Positions 1 through 6,213 of a stretch of DNA of 10,482 bases are shown here, piece after piece. Positions within the stretch are counted from its first letter, which is position 1, and every line of letters begins with the position of its first letter. The stretch spans positions 1 through 10,482 of the forward strand of contig CAKSOB010000048.1 of NCBI GenBank assembly GCA_934476545.1. Direction: 5' to 3'. The stretch comes from an uncultured Eubacteriales bacterium. Its GTDB lineage: Bacteria > Bacillota > Clostridia > Oscillospirales > Acutalibacteraceae. The notes beneath the pieces are model-generated. The model worked only from the letters and a program-made list of their open reading frames with translations, searched no databases and was not told the DNA's origin. The translations under genes were made by a program, and so were the position numbers.

Positions 1-633
1 GCTCAACGCTTGCCGGTTACATACGGCTATACCGTGTGGTCAGAAATTCAAGTGCTTTGTCCCAGCCGAAAGGGCGAGTTGGGGACGGTAGAGTTGAACC
101 GAAAAATTCAGGAGGCGGTCAATCCGCCCGAGCGAGATAAAAAAGAGGTCACTGTCAATGGCGTTACCTTCCGAGAGGGGGACAAGGTCATGCAGATTAA
201 AAACAATTACAATCTGGTTTGGGAGAAAAACGACGGCACCTCCGGAGAAGGTATTTACAACGGAGATATCGGAATGCTGTTGGATATTGATAAGCGAAAC
301 GGTACCTATACGGTGCAAATGGACGATGACCGACTGGTTGTCTATTCTGCCGATGAACTGTCGGAATTGGAGCTTGCCTATGCCATGACGGTACATAAAA
401 GTCAGGGAAACGAATTTCGTGCGGTGGTGATGCCCATGTTTCCTGGTCCGCCGCAGCTTGCCTATCGAAATTTGCTGTATACCGGCATTACCCGCGCAAA
501 GGATTTGCTGATATTGGTAGGCATGACCCAAACCCTCCGCAACATGGTGGACAACGATAAAAAAACAAAGCGGTACTGCGGACTGTATCACTTTTTGAAA
601 GGATATACCCATGAAACTGAAAGCACTGGCTAA
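1..633 (+). CDS. recD2: RecD2-like ATP-dependent DNA helicase, C-terminal part (5' truncated by window)
   Basis: The reading frame is open from base 1, so the gene begins upstream and only about 210 C-terminal residues are present; full RecD2 proteins are usually about 720-750 residues. Visible family signatures are the QVLCPSRKGELGTVELN stretch, typical of the RecD2 2A domain, the GDKVMQIKNNYN segment followed by the SH3-like insertion, the superfamily 1 motif V region TVHKSQGNEF, and motif VI LLYTGITRAKDLLILVG, which carries the arginine finger. RecD2 is a 5'-3' SF1B helicase found in bacteria without RecBCD and acts in DNA repair and replication-fork maintenance. The last 23 bases overlap the next gene, comF, which suggests co-transcription and translational coupling. 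Nothing looks damaged in the visible part; the Walker A motif lies outside the window. Confidence 0.93.
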   Translation, partial: AQRLPVTYGYTVWSEIQVLCPSRKGELGTVELNRKIQEAVNPPERDKKEVTVNGVTFREGDKVMQIKNNYNLVWEKNDGTSGEGIYNGDIGMLLDIDKRNGTYTVQMDDDRLVVYSADELSELELAYAMTVHKSQGNEFRAVVMPMFPGPPQLAYRNLLYTGITRAKDLLILVGMTQTLRNMVDNDKKTKRYCGLYHFLKGYTHETESTG

Positions 634-1279
634 TGCCTTAGCAGAGGCGCTCTATCCGCCGAGCTGTCCTTTTTGCGGACAAACACTGGAACAAACGATG
701 TCCTGCTGTAATCGTTGCCGTTCGCTCATAACCCTTCGACCAACCCGGTTGGAGATTCCCCTCGCTCAAAATAAACTGCTGTCCTGCTCTGCTTTTTATC
801 TCTATGAGGGTGCAGTCAAAGAAGCGATTCACCGCATGAAATTTTATGATTGCAAAATGATTGGTACTCAGTTGGGTAACCTATTGGCAGAACTGCCGGA
901 GGCGCAAACCTTACTCTCCACGGTGGATTGCATTACACCGGTACCGATTTCTAAAAAGCGGCGGTTAGAGCGAGGATACAACCAATCTCAAGTATTGGCG
1001 GAAGCTCTTTCCGACCGCAGCGGTTGTCCTTGCTTGCTTTTATTGGAGAAGCACAAACATACGGTGCCTCAAAGCGGATTAGAGCGGCAAGACCGGCTGC
1101 AAAATGTGCAGGGCGCCTATCGTCCCACAAAGAACTCGTCTGTGGCAGGAAAACGTATTTTGCTCATTGACGACGTGGTGACAACCGGCGCAACTATGGC
1201 GTCCTGTGCCGATGCCTTGTATGCGGGCGGCGCTGAACTTGTGGTGGGGATGGCGTTTTCTTACAGCGTACTTTCTTAA
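611..1279 (+). CDS. comF: ComF family protein (phosphoribosyltransferase-like, competence/DNA uptake)
   Basis: The 222-residue product has the full ComF/GntX layout. An N-terminal zinc-binding region carries CPFC at 19-22 and CNRC at 33-36. The central part holds the conserved CITPVPISKKRRLERGYNQS segment, then the QSGLERQDRLQNVQGAY region. A type I phosphoribosyltransferase PRPP loop, LLIDDVVTTGATM, lies near residues 184-196. ComFC in Bacillus and its relatives is needed for natural transformation, acting on single-stranded DNA in the cytoplasm; its exact reaction is not settled. Length and motifs are intact. The ATG lies inside the 3' end of the helicase gene, preceded by AAAGGA about 5 bases upstream, which supports coupling to recD2. 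No terminator is visible after the stop; a promoter for the next gene starts 12 bases later. Confidence 0.92.
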   Translation: MKLKALANALAEALYPPSCPFCGQTLEQTMSCCNRCRSLITLRPTRLEIPLAQNKLLSCSAFYLYEGAVKEAIHRMKFYDCKMIGTQLGNLLAELPEAQTLLSTVDCITPVPISKKRRLERGYNQSQVLAEALSDRSGCPCLLLLEKHKHTVPQSGLERQDRLQNVQGAYRPTKNSSVAGKRILLIDDVVTTGATMASCADALYAGGAELVVGMAFSYSVLS

Positions 1280-1290
1280 CAATCTGTTTC

Positions 1291-1319
1291 TTGTATTTGC
1301 ACTTGGAACACAGTATACT
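1291..1319 (+). promoter_or_regulatory. Candidate sigma-A promoter for the MreB-like gene
   Basis: TTGTAT (1291-1296) and TATACT (1314-1319) are separated by 17 bases. The -10 is strong (5 of 6), while the -35 matches only in its TTG. The site lies 28 bases before the GTG start and its ribosome site AGAAGGGAGGGG, so the MreB-like gene can be expressed apart from recD2-comF. Confidence 0.5.
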
Positions 1320-1347
1320 GGTTAAATAACAGAAGGGAGGGGCTGCC

Positions 1348-2376
1348 GTGTTTGGAACGGATTTGGCGATTGACTTAGGAACCGCACAATTTAAAATGTA
1401 TCGACCGGGCAAGGGCGTCATCGTCAATGAACCTTCCATTGTGGCAGTGAACTTGGAATCCGACCGCATTATGGCGGTAGGCAATAAAGCCTATGAGATG
1501 ATTGGACGAACGGCTTCGCAAGTGGCGGTAGTAGGACCCATGCGCCGAGGGAGTGTGTCCGACTTCTACATGGCAGAGTACATGGTACGCTACTATCTGC
1601 GTCGGATTCGAGAGAGCCGCTTGATCATGCCACGGGCGGTCGTTACCATTCCTTGCGTGTTGACCCAAGTGGAAAAACGCTCCCTGATTGATGTAATTTC
1701 CGCTGCGGGTATTCGAAAAATTTGCCTGATTGAAGAAGCTGTTGCCACCGCTATGGGAGCCGGGATGGACATTACCCAACCAAGAGGACGGTTTGTGGTG
1801 AATATCGGTGCCGGCTGTACCGATATTTCAGTCATTTCTTTGGGCGGCATTTCCAACAGCTATACCCTGCGGGTGGGCGGCGATGATTTTGATGAGGAAA
1901 TTATCAAATACGTTCACCGCAAATATAATTTGATTATCGGAAAGAAAACGGCAGAGCAAGTGAAAATCGCCATCGGTGGCGTATACCCCATGGAGCAAAT
2001 GCTGACCTATCGCATCAAAGGCAGCCATGCTCGTTCCGGGTTGCCCATGTGGCGGGATATTACCAGTGACGAGGTGTTGGAAGCACTGCTTGGCCCGGTG
2101 TTGAAAATCACCCGCACCATCAATAATGTGTTGCAGGATGTTTCTCCCGATATGATTACCGATGTTTATGAGGATGGCATTACCATTGGCGGCGCTTCCG
2201 CTAAAATTTACGGGTTGGACAGGTTGATTGCCCGAAAAACCAATTTGCAGGTCACCGTTACACCGGAGCCGGAGTTGGCGGCGGTGATCGGTGCCGGTTT
2301 GGCAATTCCCTTTGTCAAGAACATCGACAACGGTGCTTACGGCGTTATCAATCCGCTGCATAAATCTTATGAGTAA
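1348..2376 (+). CDS. mreB: Divergent MreB/Mbl-family actin-like protein
   Basis: The 342 residues match the usual MreB length and align along the whole family. Recognisable parts are phosphate-1 loop IDLGTAQ (8-14), NEPSIVAV, VEKRSLIDVISAAGI, LIEEAVATAMGAG with Glu129/130 at the hydrolysis position, an IGAGCTD phosphate-2 loop (153-159), ISLGGI, LRVGGDDFDEEI, KYNLIIGKKTAEQVKIAIG, and an adenosine loop ITIGGASAKIYGLDRL (278-291). MreB-type filaments guide side-wall peptidoglycan synthesis at the membrane. The protein is unusual: the phosphate-2 loop normally reads D-I-G-G-G-T-T/S-E/D, but here Asp is Asn152, the second Gly is Ala155 and a Thr is Cys157. The adenosine loop normally reads TGGGALLRG but here is IGGASAKIYG. 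GTG at 1348 is chosen because a purine-rich ribosome site precedes it and MFGTDLAIDLGTA is the normal family N-terminus. It may be a specialised paralogue beside a canonical MreB elsewhere. No mreC or mreD follows; a terminator does. Confidence 0.85.
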   Translation: MFGTDLAIDLGTAQFKMYRPGKGVIVNEPSIVAVNLESDRIMAVGNKAYEMIGRTASQVAVVGPMRRGSVSDFYMAEYMVRYYLRRIRESRLIMPRAVVTIPCVLTQVEKRSLIDVISAAGIRKICLIEEAVATAMGAGMDITQPRGRFVVNIGAGCTDISVISLGGISNSYTLRVGGDDFDEEIIKYVHRKYNLIIGKKTAEQVKIAIGGVYPMEQMLTYRIKGSHARSGLPMWRDITSDEVLEALLGPVLKITRTINNVLQDVSPDMITDVYEDGITIGGASAKIYGLDRLIARKTNLQVTVTPEPELAAVIGAGLAIPFVKNIDNGAYGVINPLHKSYE

Positions 2377-2383
2377 TTTTCTG

Positions 2384-2416
2384 AAAAGCGAAGTTTGAGA
2401 ACGGCTTCGTTTTTTT
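2384..2416 (+). terminator. Rho-independent terminator after the MreB-like gene
   Basis: CGAAG (2389-2393) pairs with CTTCG (2405-2409) across an 11-base loop. The stem extends through G2388-T2410 and an A-run pairing with the T-run, and the 3' side is followed by seven T residues. It begins 8 bases after the stop codon and separates the MreB-like gene from the amidase. An upstream in-frame start at 2395 would lie inside this hairpin, which argues against that start. Confidence 0.7.
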
Positions 2417-2478
2417 GTTGCCCAAAGTGTTCCGCCGGACAATCTCTCTGCATACCATGGGGAAGAAGGAGGGATTTT

Positions 2479-3225
2479 ATGGCAACCATTTATCTCAGTC
2501 CGTCGTTACAGCCTTATAATTCCTATGTGGGCGGCGGCAACGAACAGGAGTATATGAACCTTGTGGCAGATGCCATGGAGCCGTATTTGCGAACCAACGG
2601 AATTGCCTTTACACGCAACCGCATCGGGATGACCTTGGGGGAGGTCATTCGAGATTCCAACAAAGGGGATTACGACCTCCACTTGGCGATTCATTCCAAC
2701 GCTGCGCCGGAGAGCTTGTCCGGTCAGCTTCAGGGAACGGATGTATATTACTATCCGTACAGCAGCCGTGGGAAACGGGCAGCCACGCTCATTGCGGAAA
2801 ATTTCAAGAAAATCTATCCTGACCCATCCAAGGTGCAGGCTCGCCCAACCACTACCTTAGCGGAAATTACCAAGACCAATGCGCCGGCGGTTCTGATTGA
2901 AGTAGCATACCACGACAACAGCGAGGATGCAGAGTGGATTCGTACCCATGTGCAGGAGATTGCCAAAAATTTGGTGGAATCCTTAACCATGTACTTTGGA
3001 GTTCCATTTATTTCGCCGCCCCAACCGGAGCGTGTAGGTGTGGTGCGAACTATGGGCGGCAACTTGAACATTCGGCGGCGACCCACTACCGACAGTGAAA
3101 TCGTGGGACAGATTCCCAACGGTGCCGAAACTAGAATCTTCGGAGAAACCGGCGGTTGGTATGTAACCCGCTACGGAAATACCACCGGCTATGTGCGGGG
3201 AGATTACATTGAGATTGTAAGATGA
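2479..3225 (+). CDS. N-acetylmuramoyl-L-alanine amidase (Amidase_3) with C-terminal SH3b domain
   Basis: The 248-residue product has an Amidase_3 catalytic domain (about 1-175) and a bacterial SH3 domain (about 185-248, containing GNLNIRRRPTTDSEIVGQI and GWYVTRYGNTTGYV). Such enzymes cut the bond between MurNAc and the stem peptide in peptidoglycan; SH3b domains usually bind the wall. Family marks are YLRTNGIAFTRN, the AIHSN zinc histidine (His72), GTDVYYYP, and the catalytic Glu141 in VLIEVAYHDN. The first zinc ligand is not in its usual form: the family's PGHGG stretch reads YLSPSLQPYNSYVGGG with no His, followed by NEQEYM, which could supply the Glu ligand (Glu22 or Glu24). No signal peptide or membrane segment is seen, as in the mother-cell lytic enzyme CwlC. 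ATG 2479 has GAAGGAGGG 6-7 bases upstream; the in-frame start at 2395 lies in a terminator. A role in spore or mother-cell lysis is inference. Confidence 0.85.
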   Translation: MATIYLSPSLQPYNSYVGGGNEQEYMNLVADAMEPYLRTNGIAFTRNRIGMTLGEVIRDSNKGDYDLHLAIHSNAAPESLSGQLQGTDVYYYPYSSRGKRAATLIAENFKKIYPDPSKVQARPTTTLAEITKTNAPAVLIEVAYHDNSEDAEWIRTHVQEIAKNLVESLTMYFGVPFISPPQPERVGVVRTMGGNLNIRRRPTTDSEIVGQIPNGAETRIFGETGGWYVTRYGNTTGYVRGDYIEIVR

Positions 3226-3266
3226 TTCCGTTTTTGCGAATTGTTCACATCTTATCTTCCGAATTG

Positions 3267-3275
3267 TGGTATAGT
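3267..3275 (+). promoter_or_regulatory. Extended -10 promoter for ispF
   Basis: TGG-TATAGT gives a TGn extension directly before a five-of-six -10 hexamer, 38 bases before the ispF start. No good -35 is found at 16-18 bases; TTCACA (3244-3249) is 20 bases away. Extended -10 sites can work with a weak -35. Confidence 0.45.
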
Positions 3276-3312
3276 AAAGTCAGAAAAAAGAAGTTGAAAA
3301 GGAGTGAATCAA

Positions 3313-3786
3313 ATGCGAATCGGACACGGATATGATGTGCATCGTTTGGTGGAGGGACGACCGCTGATTTTGGGCGGTGTTACCGTTCCTCATGAAAAAG
3401 GGTTGTTGGGACATTCGGATGCCGATGTGCTTGCCCATGCGGTTTCCGATGCCTTGTTGGGGGCAGCGGCATTGGGAGATATCGGCAGCCATTTTCCGGA
3501 TACCGACCCTGCTTTTAAAGGCGCAGACAGCTTAAAACTGTTGTCCTCTGTTTGTGGAAAGCTGACCGCAGCAGGCTATCGAATCGAAAATATTGATGCC
3601 ACCATTTTAGCGCAGCGTCCAAAGCTGCGGTCTTACATTGATACCATGCGAGAAAATTTGGCATCGGCTTGCGGAATCTCAATATCTCAAATCAATGTAA
3701 AGGCAACCACGGAAGAAAAGCTGGGCTTTACCGGTGCGGAAGAAGGAATGGCAGCCCACGCAGTTTGTTTACTGGAAAATCTCTGA
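3313..3786 (+). CDS. ispF: 2-C-methyl-D-erythritol 2,4-cyclodiphosphate synthase
   Basis: The 157-residue product is full length for IspF, which turns CDP-methylerythritol 2-phosphate into methylerythritol 2,4-cyclodiphosphate plus CMP in the MEP isoprenoid pathway; the enzyme is a cytoplasmic trimer. The zinc ligands Asp8, His10 and His42 sit in GHGYDVH and GHSDADVLAHA at the same numbers as in the E. coli enzyme. LLGAAALGDIGSHFPDTDPAFKGADS and KATTEEKLGFTGAEEG, the latter forming the cytidine pocket, are standard. ATG 3313 is preferred over in-frame GTG 3304 because AAAAGGAG (3297-3304) is 8 bases before the ATG, and the GTG would overlap it. The gene is not beside ispD. It appears to be transcribed from its own extended -10 promoter, and the 78 bases after it hold no clear terminator, so read-through into the next pair is possible. 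Confidence 0.97.
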   Translation: MRIGHGYDVHRLVEGRPLILGGVTVPHEKGLLGHSDADVLAHAVSDALLGAAALGDIGSHFPDTDPAFKGADSLKLLSSVCGKLTAAGYRIENIDATILAQRPKLRSYIDTMRENLASACGISISQINVKATTEEKLGFTGAEEGMAAHAVCLLENL

Positions 3787-3864
3787 GAAAGATGCGCAAA
3801 AGACCCTGTTCCGTCATACTCTGTTAGTAACCGTATGGAAAACGACTAAAGGAGTGAGTTGATT

Positions 3865-4095
3865 GTGAACAGGTCTTTTTTTCTTGTAAATTCCATTACC
3901 TATGCCATGAAGAGTCGTGATATTCTTCTGCATTATGGAATTCGATGCAAGGTAGAGCGAAGTCGAAAAGGGCGAGAGCAGTTTGGGTGCGGCTATGGAA
4001 TCTATGTGCCAAACCGTGCGGAAGAGGCCTTAGAGATTTTAAAGAAGCACAACATTCGGATTTTGGCGCAAATGGAACGAGATGATTCCCGATGA
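3865..4095 (+). CDS. DUF3343 family small protein (putative Se/S carrier-like)
   Basis: The 76-residue product fits the DUF3343/Se_S_carrier family. It has a beta strand at the N-terminus (FFLVNSITYAMKSRDIL), then GIRCKVERSRKGREQFGCGYGIYVPNR with a Cys in the position of the family's S-S-C-G-L/I signature, and a C-terminal helix. Members are short cytoplasmic proteins often found beside selD, yedF or NifS-like genes and are thought, without firm proof, to carry selenium or sulfur on that Cys. The following cysteine desulfurase starts inside this gene's stop codon (ATGA overlap), so the two are almost certainly co-translated and likely work together. GTG 3865 is preferred over in-frame TTG 3859 because AAAGGAG (3848-3854) is 10 bases from the GTG but only 4 from the TTG. 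There is a second Cys in GIRCKV. The substrate is not shown by the sequence. Confidence 0.78.
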   Translation: MNRSFFLVNSITYAMKSRDILLHYGIRCKVERSRKGREQFGCGYGIYVPNRAEEALEILKKHNIRILAQMERDDSR

Positions 4096-5246
4096 TTTAT
4101 TTAGACAATGCTGCCACCACCTACCCCAAGCCCCGTATCGTACAAGCTGCCGTCAGCAACGCCATGGGGCGTGGGGCAAATCCGGGGCGCAGTGGACATA
4201 AACTGTCAGCGGAGGCTGCCGAAACAGTGTACCGCTGCCGCAGTGCCTTAGCGGATTTCTTTGGCTGCGACAGTCCCGAGTGTGTTGCATTCACATTAAA
4301 CTGCACCTATGCCATCAATATGGTGTTGAAAGGACTTTTGAAAAAAGGCGACCATGTGGTTTGTTCCAATTTAGAGCATAACAGCGTCATGCGCCCGCTG
4401 AAAGCCTTGGAATCTCAAGGGGTTACATATACCCAAGCTACTGTTTGTCAGGGAGATAACGACCAAACCGTAGATAACTTCCGGGCAGCTCTTCGGAGCA
4501 ATACCGCCTTGGTCATCACCACCCAAGCATCCAATGTAACCGGTGTTCGGGTGCCGGTAGAGCGGATTGCCGCCTTGTGCCACAGCTATGGGATTCCCTT
4601 AGCGGTGGACTGCGCCCAGAGTGCCGGTGTGATTCCGATCACCATGGAAGAAACGGGCATCGACTACCTTTGTGCGCCGGGGCATAAGGGGTTGTATGGT
4701 CCCATGGGAACCGGGTTCTTAATTGCCAGATCGGGTGATCATCTGAAAACAATCATAGAAGGCGGCACCGGAACCGGTTCGGTACAGTATCTCCACCCGG
4801 CAGAATTGCCGGAAAAACTGGAGCCGGGAACGCAGAATTTTCCCGGTATTGCAGGATTGCACGCCGGAGTTCGTTTTGTGCAGCAGCAAAATCCCAAGCG
4901 GGTGTTCTTCCATGAATTGGAATTGATGCAGTACGCCTATGATGTTCTCTCCAAAATAGAGGGGATTCGGTTGTATACCCAACGCCCCACGGCAAACTAT
5001 CATGTGCCGGTGTTGAGTTTCAATGTGGGGGATACCGACAGCGAAACAGTAGGACACTACCTGAGTCAGCGCAACATTGCGGTGCGGGCAGGACTGCATT
5101 GTGCGCCTGCCACCCATCAAACCTTGGGAACTTTGGAGCAGGGAACGGTGCGAATCAGCCCGTCTGTTTTCACCCAAAAGGAAGAAATTCGTCGCTTTTT
5201 GCAAGAGATTCAACAATTCATGAAAAAGTTACAAAATCGTTTTTGA
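4092..5246 (+). CDS. Cysteine desulfurase family protein (NifS/SufS-like, EF2568 type)
   Basis: This 384-residue class V aminotransferase-fold PLP enzyme should remove sulfur (or selenium) from cysteine (or selenocysteine), giving alanine and a persulfide or selenide on its own Cys. Visible motifs are the N-terminal IYLDNAATTYPKP, the PLP-stacking His96 in NLEHNSV, Asp173 in AVDCAQSAG, the Schiff-base Lys199 in APGHKGLYGPMGTGFL, and the catalytic Cys337 in RAGLHCAPATHQTLGT. The GLHCAP loop, the EGGTGTGS segment and the QNFPGIAGLHAG segment are those of the EF2568-type family rather than housekeeping IscS. No IscU, SufBCD or ThiI gene is adjacent. The partner appears to be the overlapping DUF3343 gene, suggesting delivery to a special acceptor such as selenophosphate synthase or a molybdenum hydroxylase maturation factor. 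That acceptor is inference; neither is in the window. Confidence 0.93.
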   Translation: MIYLDNAATTYPKPRIVQAAVSNAMGRGANPGRSGHKLSAEAAETVYRCRSALADFFGCDSPECVAFTLNCTYAINMVLKGLLKKGDHVVCSNLEHNSVMRPLKALESQGVTYTQATVCQGDNDQTVDNFRAALRSNTALVITTQASNVTGVRVPVERIAALCHSYGIPLAVDCAQSAGVIPITMEETGIDYLCAPGHKGLYGPMGTGFLIARSGDHLKTIIEGGTGTGSVQYLHPAELPEKLEPGTQNFPGIAGLHAGVRFVQQQNPKRVFFHELELMQYAYDVLSKIEGIRLYTQRPTANYHVPVLSFNVGDTDSETVGHYLSQRNIAVRAGLHCAPATHQTLGTLEQGTVRISPSVFTQKEEIRRFLQEIQQFMKKLQNRF

Positions 5247-5271
5247 TTCTCTCGGGAAACTATGGTAGAAT
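5243..5271 (+). promoter_or_regulatory. Promoter for cdaA-cdaR
   Basis: TTGATT (5243-5248) and TAGAAT (5266-5271) are 17 bases apart, and TGG immediately before the -10 gives a TGn extension. The -35 overlaps the stop codon of the desulfurase gene (5244-5246). The site lies 57 bases before the cdaA start. Confidence 0.62.
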
Positions 5272-5328
5272 AATACAAAGGGAAATTGCTCCGATTTTGG
5301 AGCCAAAACGAAGGAAAGGAGAAAAGCG

Positions 5329-6213
5329 ATGGAGTTTATCAATTCTGTGTGGACGACCTTTATCGGTGTCATAAAATCCTTTCAAGTTGCAGATGCGTTA
5401 GACGTCATTTTGGTGTCGTTTATTATTTATAAAGGAATCCAATTTTTTAGAAAAACACGAATGGAACAATTCGCCAAAGGCTTGTTGCTGCTGGGCGGCG
5501 TTTGGGTTGTTTCCTACTACTTGCAGTTACACATGATGCTGATGGTGCTGAACACCTTCATGCAGTTCGGTATTATCGCCTTGGTAATAATCTTTCAGCC
5601 GGAGCTGCGCAGCTTATTGGAACAGCTCGGAAGAACAAAGGTTATTAGTAAATATCTGTCCTTCAGTTTGCTGAACAAAGAAAATAACGACGATGCCCTG
5701 CGCCAAATTCGGCGTGGCATTACCGCTGTTGCGGAGTCGGCTTCTTTAATGCAAAAAGATAAAACCGGTGCGCTGATCGTGTTTGAACGGCAGACCAAGC
5801 TGGGTGACATCATCGACACCGGTACGGTGCTGAATGCCATTCCGTCGGTGCCGATGATCGGAAATGTATTCTTCAATAAAGCACCGCTGCATGACGGCGC
5901 CATGATTATTCGGGACGGCATGATTTATGCTGCCGGTTGCATTTTGCCGCTGACCAAACGGGATGACATTGACCCCTCTTTGGGGACCCGGCACCGTGCC
6001 GCCATCGGTATGAGCGAAAATTCCGATGCAGTTGTGGTGGTGGTTTCCGAAGAAACGGGACAAATCTCTATGGCAATCGGCGGAATGCTGGTTCGAGATT
6101 TAACACGGGAAACGTTAAATGATGAATTGGAAAATCTGATTCTGCCAAGCACAACACAAGGAGAAAAGAAGCAGAGCAGAAATCCCTTCCGCAAGGAGGG
6201 CAAACGGAAATGA
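5329..6213 (+). CDS. cdaA: Diadenylate cyclase CdaA (c-di-AMP synthase)
   Basis: The 294-residue product is the membrane-bound diadenylate cyclase that condenses two ATP into cyclic di-AMP, the second messenger controlling potassium and osmolyte balance and wall homeostasis in Firmicutes. Three hydrophobic segments (about 24-40, 49-66 and 69-89) form the membrane part. The DAC domain follows at about 110-270, with the ATP-binding HDGAMIIRDG (Asp189, Gly190, Ala191) and GTRHRAAIG (219-227) motifs both intact. The tail is basic (RNPFRKEGKRK). ATG 5329 has AAGGAAAGGAG 7 bases upstream. The gene has its own promoter and overlaps cdaR by 4 bases (ATGA), the standard arrangement, in which CdaR binds and regulates CdaA. 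Length and motifs are those of an active enzyme. Confidence 0.97.
   Translation: MEFINSVWTTFIGVIKSFQVADALDVILVSFIIYKGIQFFRKTRMEQFAKGLLLLGGVWVVSYYLQLHMMLMVLNTFMQFGIIALVIIFQPELRSLLEQLGRTKVISKYLSFSLLNKENNDDALRQIRRGITAVAESASLMQKDKTGALIVFERQTKLGDIIDTGTVLNAIPSVPMIGNVFFNKAPLHDGAMIIRDGMIYAAGCILPLTKRDDIDPSLGTRHRAAIGMSENSDAVVVVVSEETGQISMAIGGMLVRDLTRETLNDELENLILPSTTQGEKKQSRNPFRKEGKRK

Noticed and set aside
2395..2478. A longer amidase start giving 28 extra N-terminal residues
   Set aside because: The start codon lies inside the terminator hairpin, the added residues do not form a signal peptide, and ATG 2479 has a clear ribosome site.
3237..3267. Direct repeat CGAATTGT at 3237-3244 and 3260-3267 upstream of ispF
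   Set aside because: Eight bases are too short to separate from chance, and nothing else marks them as an operator pair.
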